From: Arcicella sp040387735
GTDB lineage: Bacteria; Bacteroidota; Bacteroidia; Cytophagales; Spirosomataceae
DNA length: 64,000 nucleotides
NCBI GenBank assembly: GCA_040387735.1
Contig: JAZKDE010000056.1
Span: 5,331 to 69,330, forward strand
Reading direction: 5' to 3'
Both the position numbers and the translations under genes were made by a program. Of the stretch, positions 1 to 8,368 are shown one piece after another (the first letter of the stretch is position 1; the number at the start of each line of letters is the position of its first letter). The notes beneath the pieces were generated by a model that saw nothing but the letters and a program-made list of their open reading frames with translations, ran no database searches and was not told where the DNA came from.

Positions 1-744
1 GAGATTAAAAAAGTTTGTCCAGAACTTGATTCAATTGATTTGGGCGGCGGTTTACCGATACAAACTTCGTTACAATTCAATTACGATTATCAATCAATGA
101 TTGATGAAATTGTGGAGTCTATTTCATGGATTTGCAATAAAAGTAACGTTCCTGTCCCTAATCTTTTCACCGAATTTGGTTCATACACCGTTGGAGAAAG
201 TGGAGCTGTTTTGTACGAAATTATCGACCAGAAATTGCAGAATGACAAGGAGTTATGGTACATGATTAACGGTTCTTTCATTACGCAATTACCTGATTCG
301 TGGGGAATGAACCAGAAATATATCATGTTGCCAGTCAACAACTGGGGAAGTCCATACCAAAAAGTGAATTTAGGTGGTTTGACTTGTGATTCGATGGATT
401 TTTATAATACCGAGGCTCACAGTTCCGATTTATATTTGCCCATTTACGAAGAAGCTCAAGAGCGTCAATTTGTCGGTTTTTTTCACACAGGAGCGTACCA
501 AGAATCTTTGGGTGGCTACGGCGGAATTCAACACTGTTTAATTCCTGCTCCGAAGCACGTAATTGTAGACAGATTAGAAGATGGCACCATCACAACCCGT
601 TTATTTGCTGACGAACAGGGCAAAGAAGGAATGATGACAATTTTGGGTTACGGCGACAAAGTGCAGGAGCAAGAAGAAAAAATCCTACTCATTAGTAAGG
701 AAGATATGGAGTTGGCAGAGCAAATGTCTTTGGTTGAACAATAA
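1..744 (+). CDS. speA: Arginine decarboxylase, C-terminal part (5' end outside window)
   Basis: The reading frame is open from base 1, so 247 C-terminal residues are visible and the start lies upstream. The fragment has the features of a fold-III PLP decarboxylase (Orn/DAP/Arg decarboxylase class 2). There is a glycine triplet at fragment residues 15-17 that would hold the PLP phosphate, an EFGSYTVGESGA stretch in the place of the usual EPGR region, and a CDSMD motif (Cys129) matching the catalytic Cys-Asp loop given by the partner subunit. Arginine decarboxylase makes agmatine, the first step of polyamine synthesis from arginine. Substrate is inferred from similarity to proteins annotated this way in Bacteroidota; another basic amino acid is possible. 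Confidence 0.7.
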   Translation, partial: EIKKVCPELDSIDLGGGLPIQTSLQFNYDYQSMIDEIVESISWICNKSNVPVPNLFTEFGSYTVGESGAVLYEIIDQKLQNDKELWYMINGSFITQLPDSWGMNQKYIMLPVNNWGSPYQKVNLGGLTCDSMDFYNTEAHSSDLYLPIYEEAQERQFVGFFHTGAYQESLGGYGGIQHCLIPAPKHVIVDRLEDGTITTRLFADEQGKEGMMTILGYGDKVQEQEEKILLISKEDMELAEQMSLVEQ

Positions 745-856
745 GAAATTTGTGATTTTCGGTTTAAGATTGCAGTTTGATTCTTTTCAAAATCAGCAAT
801 CACGTAACCGATTGAAAATTAATTACTTGTAGAACAATAATTAAAAAGGTTTTTCG

Positions 857-864
857 TAATTTTG
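857..864 (+). promoter_or_regulatory. Bacteroidota -7 box
   Basis: TAATTTTG matches the Bacteroidota -7 consensus TAnnTTTG and lies about 43 bases before the small lipoprotein start. No clear -33 TTG is found at the usual spacing, so this is a partial match. Confidence 0.45.
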
Positions 865-906
865 TTGTGTAATTAATCCTTACACAACCCATACAAATAC
901 TGAATC

Positions 907-1035
907 ATGAAAAAATCAACCATCATTTTAGGATTATTAGGCGTTTTATGCTTGGCATCATGTGCCAGAAAAAATAATTGTCCTGCTTACGGAAGCACGA
1001 GCATAGAGAAACCTGCCTATAAAGGTAGAAATTAA
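907..1035 (+). CDS. Very small lipoprotein (42 aa)
   Basis: A 42-codon gene too short for most gene callers. It begins with MKKS, has a hydrophobic stretch to residue 18 and a lipobox LASC with Cys19, so the mature peptide would be only 24 residues, rich in polar residues and containing a CPAYG segment. A -7 box lies upstream and a long terminator hairpin directly downstream, so it looks like a monocistronic transcription unit. Function is unknown. I recognise the general type (tiny Cytophagales lipoproteins with a CPAY motif) but no characterised member. Confidence 0.7.
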   Translation: MKKSTIILGLLGVLCLASCARKNNCPAYGSTSIEKPAYKGRN

Positions 1036-1047
1036 GATATTGTAAGT

Positions 1048-1091
1048 AAAAAGGCGTTAGAAATGAAACAAATCATTTTTAACGCCTTTTT
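1048..1091 (+). terminator. Rho-independent terminator after the small lipoprotein
   Basis: A perfect 12-bp stem (1048-1059 with 1080-1091, AAAAAGGCGTTA and its complement) carries an inner AAATGA/TCATTT pairing and ends in a T run. It may also serve the FKBP gene converging from the other side. Confidence 0.8.
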
Positions 1092-1129
1092 GTGTTTACT
1101 TTCCGAACATCGCAACTAACATCAATTTC

Positions 1130-1567
1130 TTAGTTAGTTTTCAATAACTCCACTTCAAAAATCAAAGTAGCTCCTCCAGGAATATCTGCACCCGCTCCAC
1201 GCTCACCGTAAGCCAAATGATGAGGAAGATAAAATTTATATTTACTACCAGTTGGCATTAATTGTAAACCTTCAGTCCAACCCGTAATTACTTGGTTCAA
1301 GCCAAAACTAATTGGTTCATTACGCAAAACACTACTGTCAAAAATCACACCGTCGATGGTTGTTCCGTGATAATGCGTAAGCACTTTCGCTCTTGGACCG
1401 CTTGGTTTTGGACCATCACCTTGAACCAAAACTTCGTATTGAAGGCCACTTTCAGTCTCAATAACTTCTGGTCTTTTTTTATTTTCTGCTAAAAAAGCTT
1501 TTCCTTTTTCTATTTCGTTCTTCATGATTTCTTGTAAATGTTGTTGTCTTCTTTCAAAAATATTCAT
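1130..1567 (-). CDS. FKBP-type peptidyl-prolyl cis-trans isomerase
   Basis: The 145-aa protein would catalyse cis-trans isomerisation of Xaa-Pro bonds. Residues 1-40 form a charged helical stretch like the FKBP_N region; residues 45-143 are the FKBP domain. Binding-pocket residues are visible: Tyr66, Phe76-Asp77, Val93-Ile94, Trp97 and Tyr120 in the LAYGERGAG loop. There is no signal peptide, so it is probably cytoplasmic, unlike the exported FKBPs that are common in this phylum. A -7 box lies 35 bases upstream, so it is transcribed on its own. The family is certain; the client proteins are unknown. Confidence 0.93.
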   Translation of the reverse strand: MNIFERRQQHLQEIMKNEIEKGKAFLAENKKRPEVIETESGLQYEVLVQGDGPKPSGPRAKVLTHYHGTTIDGVIFDSSVLRNEPISFGLNQVITGWTEGLQLMPTGSKYKFYLPHHLAYGERGAGADIPGGATLIFEVELLKTN

Positions 1568-1601
1568 TGTACTTGTTAATATAATAATACGTTTTCGGCC
1601 C

Positions 1602-1609
1602 CAAAGATA
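1602..1609 (-). promoter_or_regulatory. Bacteroidota -7 box for the FKBP gene
   Basis: On the minus strand the sequence reads TATCTTTG, a full match to TAnnTTTG, and gives a leader of about 28 bases before the FKBP start at 1567. Confidence 0.6.
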
Positions 1610-1716
1610 AGAAATAATCCTGCTCTTTCCACATTTGTATTTTAGGGAAAAAGCAAATCAGGCATCGTTCAAAATAGAGGTTATCCACTTTTAAAAGCAC
1701 ACAAAAATATTAATTG

Positions 1717-1748
1717 TTGGCTAAAACTATTAACTTAGAGTAAGTTTG
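1717..1748 (+). promoter_or_regulatory. Promoter of nagA
   Basis: TTG at 1717-1719 is followed after 21 bases by TAAGTTTG at 1741-1748. Both elements fit the Bacteroidota -33/-7 promoter, and the predicted transcript begins about 38 bases before the nagA start. Confidence 0.65.
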
Positions 1749-1792
1749 AAAAACGAAATACTATTTATTTCTAAACATTATTAAATCATAAA

Positions 1793-2917
1793 ATGTACGC
1801 ACTAAAGAACGGAAAAATATTTACTTCTGAGGAAATTATTCACAATAATATTATTCTTATTGAGGGAGAAAATATCAGTAAAATCATTCCCGAAGAGAAT
1901 GATGAAGAAATCGACCCTGACACACAAATAATTGATTTAAAAGGACTTAACATCTCACCTTCCTTCATTGACATTCAGATTTACGGTGGCGGAGGAAGTT
2001 TGTACAACTCAAAAACAACGGAAGAGACCATCCGTAAAACCTACATTGAGATTCGGAGCCAAGGGACTACTCATTTTCAAATAACACTTTCATCAACACC
2101 ATTAAATAAAATTTTGGAGTCGATAGAAGTAGCAAAAGATTATCTCAAAAATGGCGGTAAAGGTTTAGCAGGATTACATTTAGAAGGCCCTTTTTTTAGC
2201 TTTCCAAAACGTGGAGCCCACGTAGCAGAATTCATTCGAAAACCAACTAATGAAGAATTACAAACCATTATTCAAGCCTGCATAGGTTTACCAACCTACA
2301 TGACGATTGCCCCCGAAGAATTTACGAATGAGCAGTTACAAATGCTTCTGGACAGTGATATTATTGTGGCGGCAGGTCATAGTTCGGCAACTTATCATCA
2401 AGCAATGGATGCTTTTGGAAAAGGTATTAAACGGGTTACGCATTTATTCAATGCTATGTCGCAATTTCAAAGCCGTGAACCTGGCTTGGTTGGAGCAACT
2501 TACGACTCCGATGTTTGGGCGAGTATCATTCCAGACGGCATTCACGTGGATTTTACGAGTATCAGGATTTCTAAAAAGGTGATGGGCGAAAGACTATTTA
2601 TCATCACCGATGCCGTAACCAATGACACTTCTGGCGATTATAAATTTATTCACGCTGGTACACATTATATCGATTTAAAAGGTACGCTTTCGGGTTCGGC
2701 ACTTACGATGATTCAAGGCGTTAAGAATTGCGTTGAACAAGTCGGCATTTCACTCGAAGAATCCCTCAGAATGGCATCAACATATCCTGCCAAAGTTTTG
2801 AATTTAGATCAGCATCTCGGAAAAATAAAAGCTCATTACCAAGCGAATATGGTAATTTTTGATGATAATTTTGTGGTGAAAGGCATTATTGAAAGTGGGT
2901 GCCTTGAATGGTTTTAA
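1793..2917 (+). CDS. nagA: N-acetylglucosamine-6-phosphate deacetylase
   Basis: NagA removes the acetyl group from GlcNAc-6-phosphate to give glucosamine-6-phosphate, for amino-sugar use and cell-wall recycling in the cytoplasm. The 374-aa length is normal. Residues expected from E. coli NagA are at nearly identical positions: Glu131 in HLEGPF, His196 in AGHSS, His217 in HLFNAM, His251, and catalytic Asp273 in ITDAV. The N-terminal metal motif is PSFIDIQIYGGGG rather than HxH, as in other NagA proteins. A promoter lies upstream, and the aminotransferase gene follows after 16 bases, so the two probably form an operon. No other nag gene is next to it. Confidence 0.93.
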   Translation: MYALKNGKIFTSEEIIHNNIILIEGENISKIIPEENDEEIDPDTQIIDLKGLNISPSFIDIQIYGGGGSLYNSKTTEETIRKTYIEIRSQGTTHFQITLSSTPLNKILESIEVAKDYLKNGGKGLAGLHLEGPFFSFPKRGAHVAEFIRKPTNEELQTIIQACIGLPTYMTIAPEEFTNEQLQMLLDSDIIVAAGHSSATYHQAMDAFGKGIKRVTHLFNAMSQFQSREPGLVGATYDSDVWASIIPDGIHVDFTSIRISKKVMGERLFIITDAVTNDTSGDYKFIHAGTHYIDLKGTLSGSALTMIQGVKNCVEQVGISLEESLRMASTYPAKVLNLDQHLGKIKAHYQANMVIFDDNFVVKGIIESGCLEWF

Positions 2918-2933
2918 CAGATAAAAATTACGA

Positions 2934-4079
2934 ATGAATATCACCTCAAAACAACCCAACACAGGAACCACTATTTTTACCGTCATGTCAAAATTAGCCG
3001 CTGATTGCGGTGCGTTAAACCTATCTCAGGGTTTTCCAAATTTCGACTGCTCGCCAAAATTGACCGATTTAGTTACGCATTATCTCAAAAAAGGAATGAA
3101 CCAGTACGCTCCGATGGCGGGAATTCAGCCACTTCGTGAGGTAATTGCTCAGAAAATTAGTGATACGTATCAAGTCAATTACCATCCTGATACAGAAGTT
3201 ACCGTCGTTTCTGGAGCAACAGAAGCACTTTACGCTGCTATTGTTGCCGTTGTTCATCAGGGCGATGAAGTAATTTTACTTGAACCCTGTTATGACTCTT
3301 ACGCACCCGCCATTACGCTCAATGGAGGCACGCCCGTGTATGTAACCCTCACGCCCGAAAATGGCTATAAAATTGATTGGAATCTTGTAAAATCGAAGAT
3401 TACAGAACGTACAAAACTGATAATTCTGAATACGCCACATAATCCAACGGGAACGGTTTTGAGCGAAGATGACTTAAAACAATTGGCTGATATTGTCAGA
3501 GATACCAATATTTTCTTAATTGGTGATGAAGTTTACGAACACATTATTTTCGATGGAAGAGAACATTGGTCTTTGCTTCGCAATTCCATTTTACAGGAAC
3601 GAAGTTTTATCTGCGGTTCATTCGGGAAAACCTTTCACGTCACGGGTTGGAAAATCGGCTATTGCCTTGCTCCAAAAGCCCTTACCGACGAATTTAGGAA
3701 AGTACATCAATGGCTAACTTTTAGCACAGTCACGCCCATTCAATACGCTTTAGCTGACTTCTTAAAAGAACCTGATCATTATTTATCCATTCCAAAATTC
3801 TATCAAGACAAACGAGACAAGTTTTTAGATTGTATTAAATCTTCACGATTTACGTACACGCCCGCACATGGAAGCTTCTTTCAATGCGTTAATTATCAAG
3901 AAATTACCAATGAAAATGATTATGACTTAGCCATCAGACTAACCCGTGAAATAGGCGTGGCGAGTATTCCTGTTTCAGTATTTTACAATCAAAAAAATGA
4001 CTATAAAACTTTACGGTTTTGCTTTGCGAAAGACGATGAGACTTTGGAGCGAGCGGGGGAACAGTTAAGTAAGTTGTAA
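2934..4079 (+). CDS. PLP-dependent aminotransferase, methionine/kynurenine type (YbdL-like)
   Basis: A class I/II aminotransferase of 381 aa. It shows the NLSQGFPNFD N-terminal signature of the YbdL/kynurenine aminotransferase group, Asn170 in NPTG, Asp198 in GDEVYEH and the Schiff-base Lys232 in SFGKTFHVTGWK. Such enzymes transaminate methionine, other sulfur or aromatic amino acids, or kynurenine with a 2-oxo acid; the last step of methionine salvage is one known role. It starts 16 bases after nagA and is probably co-transcribed with it. Nothing in the sequence fixes the natural substrate. Confidence 0.85.
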   Translation: MNITSKQPNTGTTIFTVMSKLAADCGALNLSQGFPNFDCSPKLTDLVTHYLKKGMNQYAPMAGIQPLREVIAQKISDTYQVNYHPDTEVTVVSGATEALYAAIVAVVHQGDEVILLEPCYDSYAPAITLNGGTPVYVTLTPENGYKIDWNLVKSKITERTKLIILNTPHNPTGTVLSEDDLKQLADIVRDTNIFLIGDEVYEHIIFDGREHWSLLRNSILQERSFICGSFGKTFHVTGWKIGYCLAPKALTDEFRKVHQWLTFSTVTPIQYALADFLKEPDHYLSIPKFYQDKRDKFLDCIKSSRFTYTPAHGSFFQCVNYQEITNENDYDLAIRLTREIGVASIPVSVFYNQKNDYKTLRFCFAKDDETLERAGEQLSKL

Positions 4080-4141
4080 CGTTCTCCATGAATTAGGGTT
4101 AGGAGTTGGTTGAAAGCGATAGTATTATTTTAAAATAAAAC

Positions 4142-4522
4142 ATGAAAATCAAATACATATTACCATTATTTTTTTTGGCAACAGCCTGCACAAAGCAACC
4201 CAAATTAGAAGGATTAGACCTTGAAAAATGGAAAGCCGACAAAGGGGGGTGTTCGGGAGAACGTACCAAAACTATTGACAAATTGAAATCTTTGAAAGAC
4301 GAAATTAAAGGGACGAGTTCTAATGATTTAGATGATTATTTGGGTAGACCAGATGTTCAGCAATTAGCCGACCGTAACCAAGAATATTACATTTATTTCC
4401 TGGAAAAAGGTGTTCATTGTCAAACCTTACAAAAAAGGTCGGATGCTCAATCTATGGCTATTCGTTTCAGTGCAATGGGAATGGCAACCGAAGTTACCTT
4501 TCAAAGAGGTGTTCCAAAGTGA
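4142..4522 (+). CDS. Small lipoprotein of unknown function (126 aa)
   Basis: The protein starts with a signal sequence and lipobox ATAC (Cys16). The mature part is hydrophilic, with two further cysteines (in GGCSGE and HCQTL) that could form a disulfide. The segment DDYLGRPDVQQLADRN followed by YYIYFLEKG recalls the LGxPD...YFL pattern of BamE/SmpA-like lipoproteins, but the match is too short to assign. It is a single gene converging on the TonB-C gene. Confidence 0.8.
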   Translation: MKIKYILPLFFLATACTKQPKLEGLDLEKWKADKGGCSGERTKTIDKLKSLKDEIKGTSSNDLDDYLGRPDVQQLADRNQEYYIYFLEKGVHCQTLQKRSDAQSMAIRFSAMGMATEVTFQRGVPK

Positions 4523-4535
4523 TTACAACAAAAAA

Positions 4536-4564
4536 AGTCCTCATGCAGTTTATGCGTGAGGACT
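4536..4564 (-). terminator. Terminator between converging genes
   Basis: A 12-bp stem (4536-4547 with 4553-4564) with one G-T pair lies between the converging genes. The A run before it on the plus strand is a T run for minus-strand transcripts, so it best terminates the TonB-C gene. Confidence 0.75.
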
Positions 4565-4600
4565 ACTAATATTTATTTTAAAGTAAGGATTTTCGACTGC

Positions 4601-5101
4601 TTAGAATTTGATTGGTAACACATAATACGATGCTACTTCAATTCCTTGGATTTTTGCTGGATTCCAAGACCCCATTTTCTTCACCACTTTGATAGCCTCT
4701 GCACTCAATTGTGGGTCAGAACTGCTGGCTAATACGTGAACTTTACTAATTTCACCGTAACGCTCAACCATAAATCTAACCAAAACGGTTTCGCCTTTTG
4801 AACCTTTAGGACGCACGATATTTTGACTGATAAACTTTTTCAAACCATCTTGTCCATCAGGAAAAGATGCGGGTAATTCTACATCATAATACGTTGAATC
4901 TCTATCAACTGTCATGTTTTTGAAGCGACTTGCACGAGCTTTGTCTTTGTCTTCAAGAAAACTAAGGTCATTATCTGCCTCTAATACACTTGCAATTAAT
5001 GCTTTATCTTTCGCAGAAAAAGTGGTAGGGACCAAAACACTCTTTTGTGATTTGCCCGTGAATGCTACAAATAATAGCACCATCAATGTAAAATTTTTCA
5101 T
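4601..5101 (-). CDS. Exported protein with TonB C-terminal domain
   Basis: Starting at the ATG at 5101 gives 166 aa with a clean signal peptide (MKNFTLMVLLFVAFTGKSQ); the open frame goes further upstream but there is no signal in that part. The C-terminal half (FPDGQDGLKKFISQNIVRP... VLVRFMVERYGEISKVHV... SAEAIKVVKKMGSWNPAKIQG) is a TonB-C domain. Unlike real TonB it has no N-terminal transmembrane anchor and no proline-rich spacer, so it is a periplasmic or envelope protein using the fold, and not a full energy transducer. Proteins of this kind are common in Bacteroidota and their role is largely unknown. Confidence 0.8.
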   Translation of the reverse strand: MKNFTLMVLLFVAFTGKSQKSVLVPTTFSAKDKALIASVLEADNDLSFLEDKDKARASRFKNMTVDRDSTYYDVELPASFPDGQDGLKKFISQNIVRPKGSKGETVLVRFMVERYGEISKVHVLASSSDPQLSAEAIKVVKKMGSWNPAKIQGIEVASYYVLPIKF

Positions 5102-5505
5102 GACTCTTATAAGTTTTAAAATTTCCACAATTAAGAATTGAGAAACGTAACTACTTGGAACGGAAAACAAGATTGAATTAAAACAAACTTGGATTCTCGA
5201 CTTTCATGGCGGTTTACGGTCAAGTAATCTTAACGTGAAAATTTTTCTTATTGCGAATCATAGCATATAGAAGAACTTCACAAAGTAAGGATTTTCAAAA
5301 AGTATGCCAACTTTTTGTTTGGTATACAAAGATATAAAATTAGAAAGCATAAAACCAAGCTTTTTGCAAAAAATATTTTTTTCTTATATTCCTGAAATAC
5401 AGACACTTAGATACATTCATCTAAATTTATTATTTAACAAATTAGTATTCAATTCATTAGTTTCAACGTATTCAAATTGGAGTTTTTTAATTTTAGATGC
5501 TCATA
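5102..5505. other. Non-coding gap of about 400 bases
   Basis: No convincing gene is seen. On the minus strand there is a TATCTTTG -7 box (5327-5334) that would give the TonB-C gene a leader of about 220 bases; close by are the arms GTATGCCAA and TTGGTATAC (9 bp with one G-T pair). An open frame at 5304-5531 on the plus strand has no start signal, has AT-biased composition and runs into a terminator, so I do not call it. Confidence 0.4.
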
Positions 5506-5548
5506 AAAAAAGGGTTAAGGCTCTAAATTGATGCCTAAACCCTTTTTT
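5506..5548 (-). terminator. Terminator after the holin-like gene
   Basis: A 16-bp stem with one mismatch (5506-5521 with 5533-5548) has an A run on one side and a T run on the other, so it could work in both directions. It lies 43 bases past the stop of the holin-like gene. Confidence 0.75.
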
Positions 5549-5590
5549 ACCCTAAAATATAAAAACAAATATTTGTACTTTTTAAAGAAA

Positions 5591-5935
5591 TTAGTCTTTA
5601 TCCAAGAACCAGCCTACGACTGTTGAGAAGAAAGAAAGTACAAAACTGAAAATTAACGGTGGGATAAACCCTTGAACACTAAAGCCTTTGATAAAATAAG
5701 CTACCAAATAAACCATAATAACATTGATGACTAACAAAAAAAGCCCAAGCGTAAGAATCGTAATCGGAAAACTAATAAGTTTTAAGATTGGCTTCAAAAA
5801 AGTGTTAGCAAAGCCCATTGCCAAAGCCACTAAAATAGAAGTCTCGAAGGTGTCAATTTTTATGCCAGTAATGTACTTTGCCCCAAACATAATAATTACG
5901 GCCATCAATAAGTACTTAATTATGAAGTTTATCAT
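5591..5935 (-). CDS. Phage-holin-4 / YvlD family membrane protein
   Basis: A 114-aa protein that is almost all membrane: four hydrophobic segments with short loops and a PILKLISFPITILTLGLFLLVINVIM core typical of the Phage_holin_4_2 (YvlD) family. Despite the name these are chromosomal membrane proteins, often stress-linked, and no other phage gene is nearby. It starts 24 bases after hisIE ends, so it may be read from the his transcript. Confidence 0.85.
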   Translation of the reverse strand: MINFIIKYLLMAVIIMFGAKYITGIKIDTFETSILVALAMGFANTFLKPILKLISFPITILTLGLFLLVINVIMVYLVAYFIKGFSVQGFIPPLIFSFVLSFFSTVVGWFLDKD

Positions 5936-5959
5936 CTTTTTAATGTTAAGGTTTAAACA

Positions 5960-6559
5960 TTATTTTCCGTGTCTTTCACGAAGTACATCTATAATTTCAT
6001 CAAAATCTATTCCTCTTTGTTCCAATAAAACCAAATAATGGAATAATAAATCAGCAGCTTCTCCTTTAAATAAATCATCGTTTGAGTCCATAGCTTCGAT
6101 GACTAATTCAACCGCTTCTTCTCCTACTTTTTGAGCAATTTTATTTGTTCCTTTTTGGAAAAGACTTGTCGTATAAGATTTCTCGGATGGATTATTTTTT
6201 CTATCACGAATAACCGCTTTTAAATGATTTAACCACCCTGCTTGTCCAGGTTCATTGGCTTCATTCCAACACGTATCCGCCCCCGTATGGCACGTCGGTC
6301 CTGCGGGTGTAACCTTAATAAGTAAGGTATCTTCATCACAATCTTTCAAAATTTCTACTACGTGCAGAAAATTGTCTGATGTTTCGCCCTTTGTCCAAAG
6401 ACGTTGTTTAGAGCGGCTAAAGAAGGTAACAACTCTTTCAAGTTCGGTCTTTTCAAGAGCTTCTTGATTCATATAGCCAAGCATCAGCACTTTGTCTGTT
6501 TTGGCATCTTGAATGACGGCAGGGATTAATCCGCCTTGTTTATTGAAATCTAATTGCAT
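5960..6559 (-). CDS. hisIE: Bifunctional phosphoribosyl-AMP cyclohydrolase / phosphoribosyl-ATP pyrophosphatase
   Basis: The 199-aa protein carries steps 2 and 3 of histidine synthesis on one chain. Residues 1-105 are the HisI cyclohydrolase, with the metal-binding DCDEDTLL (Asp73-Cys74-Asp75) and the zinc cysteines Cys90 and Cys97 in GPTCHTGADTCW. Residues 110-199 are the all-helical HisE pyrophosphatase, with KVGEEAVELVIEA and EAADLLFH metal motifs. It is the last his gene in the cluster, 124 bases after hisF. A near-match to the -7 box (TATCTTTA) in that gap could let it be transcribed separately. Confidence 0.96.
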   Translation of the reverse strand: MQLDFNKQGGLIPAVIQDAKTDKVLMLGYMNQEALEKTELERVVTFFSRSKQRLWTKGETSDNFLHVVEILKDCDEDTLLIKVTPAGPTCHTGADTCWNEANEPGQAGWLNHLKAVIRDRKNNPSEKSYTTSLFQKGTNKIAQKVGEEAVELVIEAMDSNDDLFKGEAADLLFHYLVLLEQRGIDFDEIIDVLRERHGK

Positions 6560-6683
6560 TCAGTATTTTATATTTTCTAAAATTCAAATTTGATTAACCT
6601 ATTATCTATCCTGATTAAGTGTTCAGTTTGATGATATTCAAATATAAGTGTATTGTTTTCTTTCCGTAAAGATACCAAAATTA

Positions 6684-7439
6684 TTATAACCTCATTGAAA
6701 TCCCTTTGTCTTTCAAATAAGTTTTCAAATCAATAATATCAATTTCTTTAAAGTGAAAAATACTCGCTGCAAGTCCTGCATCAGCTTTTCCAACGGTAAA
6801 AACATCGTAAAAATGTTCCATTGTTCCCGCACCACCCGAAGCAATTATTGGAATGGATGAATTGGTCGAAATTATTGCGGTCAATTCATTGGCAAAACCA
6901 GCTTTAGTCCCGTCGGTATCCATTGAAGTCAATAAAATTTCGCCCGCTCCTCGGTCTTCCACTTCTTTCGCCCACGCAATGGTTCTCAATTCAGTTGGTT
7001 TACGTCCGCCATGCGTATGCACTACGTGTTCTTGCTCCACAAAACGAGTATCAATGGCTACAATAATACATTGTGAGCCAAATTGCAGAGCGAGCTCATC
7101 AATTAATCCCGGTCTTTTTACAGCCGATGAATTTATCGAAACTTTATCGGCACCTGCATTCAACAATGCTGAAACATCTTGAATAGAAGAAATTCCTCCG
7201 CCAACGGTAAAGGGAATATTTACATGACGAGCAACATTTCTAACTAAATCAATGAGTGTTTTACGATTATCTACCGTCGCTGTGATGTCCAAAAAAACCA
7301 ATTCATCTGCTCCTTGTTCGGCATAAATCGCTCCCAATTCTACGGGGTCACCAGCGTCACGGAGATTGACAAAATTTGTACCTTTAACGGTTCGCCCATC
7401 TTTAATATCAAGGCAAGGGATTATTCTTTTTGTAAGCAT
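6684..7439 (-). CDS. hisF: Imidazole glycerol phosphate synthase cyclase subunit
   Basis: HisF joins ammonia from HisH with PRFAR to make imidazole glycerol phosphate and AICAR. The start at 7439 (MLTKRIIPCLDIKDGR) gives 251 aa, the usual length; the open frame adds 11 residues upstream that are not family-like. The two catalytic aspartates are in IPCLDIKDG (Asp11) and IVAIDTRF. The TIM-barrel phosphate loops VGGGI and IASGGAG are intact. It lies 99 bases after hisA. Its partner hisH is not in this window, so it must be encoded elsewhere. Confidence 0.96.
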   Translation of the reverse strand: MLTKRIIPCLDIKDGRTVKGTNFVNLRDAGDPVELGAIYAEQGADELVFLDITATVDNRKTLIDLVRNVARHVNIPFTVGGGISSIQDVSALLNAGADKVSINSSAVKRPGLIDELALQFGSQCIIVAIDTRFVEQEHVVHTHGGRKPTELRTIAWAKEVEDRGAGEILLTSMDTDGTKAGFANELTAIISTNSSIPIIASGGAGTMEHFYDVFTVGKADAGLAASIFHFKEIDIIDLKTYLKDKGISMRL

Positions 7440-7538
7440 TATAATAGGCAATAAGCGGTAAGCAATAGTCAAAAGTAAGGTTATTGACTAATGAAGTCAT
7501 TCCGTTTCTTTTTAGCATATAGCGTACGGCATACAGCA

Positions 7539-8261
7539 TTACTTGTTAAATTCCGCCAATTGTTTTAGGGTAACTCTTCCTTCATAAATGGCTTTTCCGA
7601 CTATTACACCAAAAATATTCATGTCGTTCAGCTTCACAATATCATCAAAAGTTGCTACTCCTCCCGACGCAATGATATGTAAATCAGGAAATTGGTCTTG
7701 CAAATTTTGGTATAAATCAAAACTTGGCCCTTGTAATAATCCGTCTTTGGCAACATCCGTTGAAATAGCGTATTTCGCTCCCTTCTCAAGGTATTCACCC
7801 ACAAAATCATAAACCGATTTGGTGGTGGCTTCTTCCCAACCCGAAATGGCAATTTTTTCATTCCGAGCATCCGCTCCCAAAATGATTTTATCGCCTCCGT
7901 AACTTTGTAGCCACCCTTCAAATAAGGTTGGATTTTTTACGGCAACGCTTCCACCTGTTACTTGTTTCGCTCCCGAACTAAAGGCTATTTCAATCATTTC
8001 ATCCGACTGTACACCACCACCAAAATCAATGTGAAGATTGGTTTTGGTAGCAATTCTTTCGAGCACTTTATGATTAACGATTTTCTTTTGCTTAGCCCCA
8101 TCCAAATCCACCAAATGCAGGCGAGTAATTCCTGCATCTTCAAAAGATTTAGCAACTTCTAATGGGTCTTCGTTATAAATGGTTTTCTGTGAATAATCTC
8201 CTTGTGTAAGACGCACACACTTGCCGTCTATCAGGTCAATGGCTGGAATAATTTGTATCAT
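7539..8261 (-). CDS. hisA: ProFAR isomerase (phosphoribosylformimino-AICAR-P isomerase)
   Basis: HisA opens the ribose ring of ProFAR by an Amadori rearrangement, the step before HisF. The 240-aa TIM barrel begins IQIIPAIDLIDGKCVRL with acid/base Asp8; the second aspartate is in LGADARNEKIAISGW; phosphate-binding loops FGGGVQS and IIASGGV are present. It is the first of three his genes read in the order hisA-hisF-hisIE, matching the reaction order in reverse. An inverted repeat lies directly upstream, between it and the fur-like gene. Confidence 0.95.
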   Translation of the reverse strand: MIQIIPAIDLIDGKCVRLTQGDYSQKTIYNEDPLEVAKSFEDAGITRLHLVDLDGAKQKKIVNHKVLERIATKTNLHIDFGGGVQSDEMIEIAFSSGAKQVTGGSVAVKNPTLFEGWLQSYGGDKIILGADARNEKIAISGWEEATTKSVYDFVGEYLEKGAKYAISTDVAKDGLLQGPSFDLYQNLQDQFPDLHIIASGGVATFDDIVKLNDMNIFGVIVGKAIYEGRVTLKQLAEFNK

Positions 8262-8273
8262 GTTTTTTTATTT

Positions 8274-8368
8274 TTTAGGGATTAGAAGTTAGTAACTGGG
8301 GTAATTCTAAAATTAAGTAGATATGTAACGATTTTATAACCCCTAAAATCTAACTTTTAATCCCTAAA
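8274..8368. repeat. Long inverted repeat, TTTAGGGATTAG type
   Basis: Arms of 19 bases (8274-8292 and 8350-8368) pair with one G-T mismatch around 57 bases. The right arm overlaps the stop codon of the Fur-family gene. There is no T run in the hisA direction. The words TTTAGG(G/T) and GATTAG also make up inverted repeats at 56047-56157 and 63118-63190. Confidence 0.75.

Noticed and set aside
1680..1689. TTATCCACT as a DnaA box
   Set aside because: Only eight of nine bases match, and it is single; such sites are expected by chance.
5304..5531. 75-codon open frame on the plus strand
   Set aside because: It has no promoter box or start context, its AT-biased composition looks like intergenic DNA, and it runs through a terminator hairpin.
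5591..5935. Holin-like gene as a sign of a prophage
   Set aside because: This family is a common chromosomal membrane protein and no other phage gene is near.
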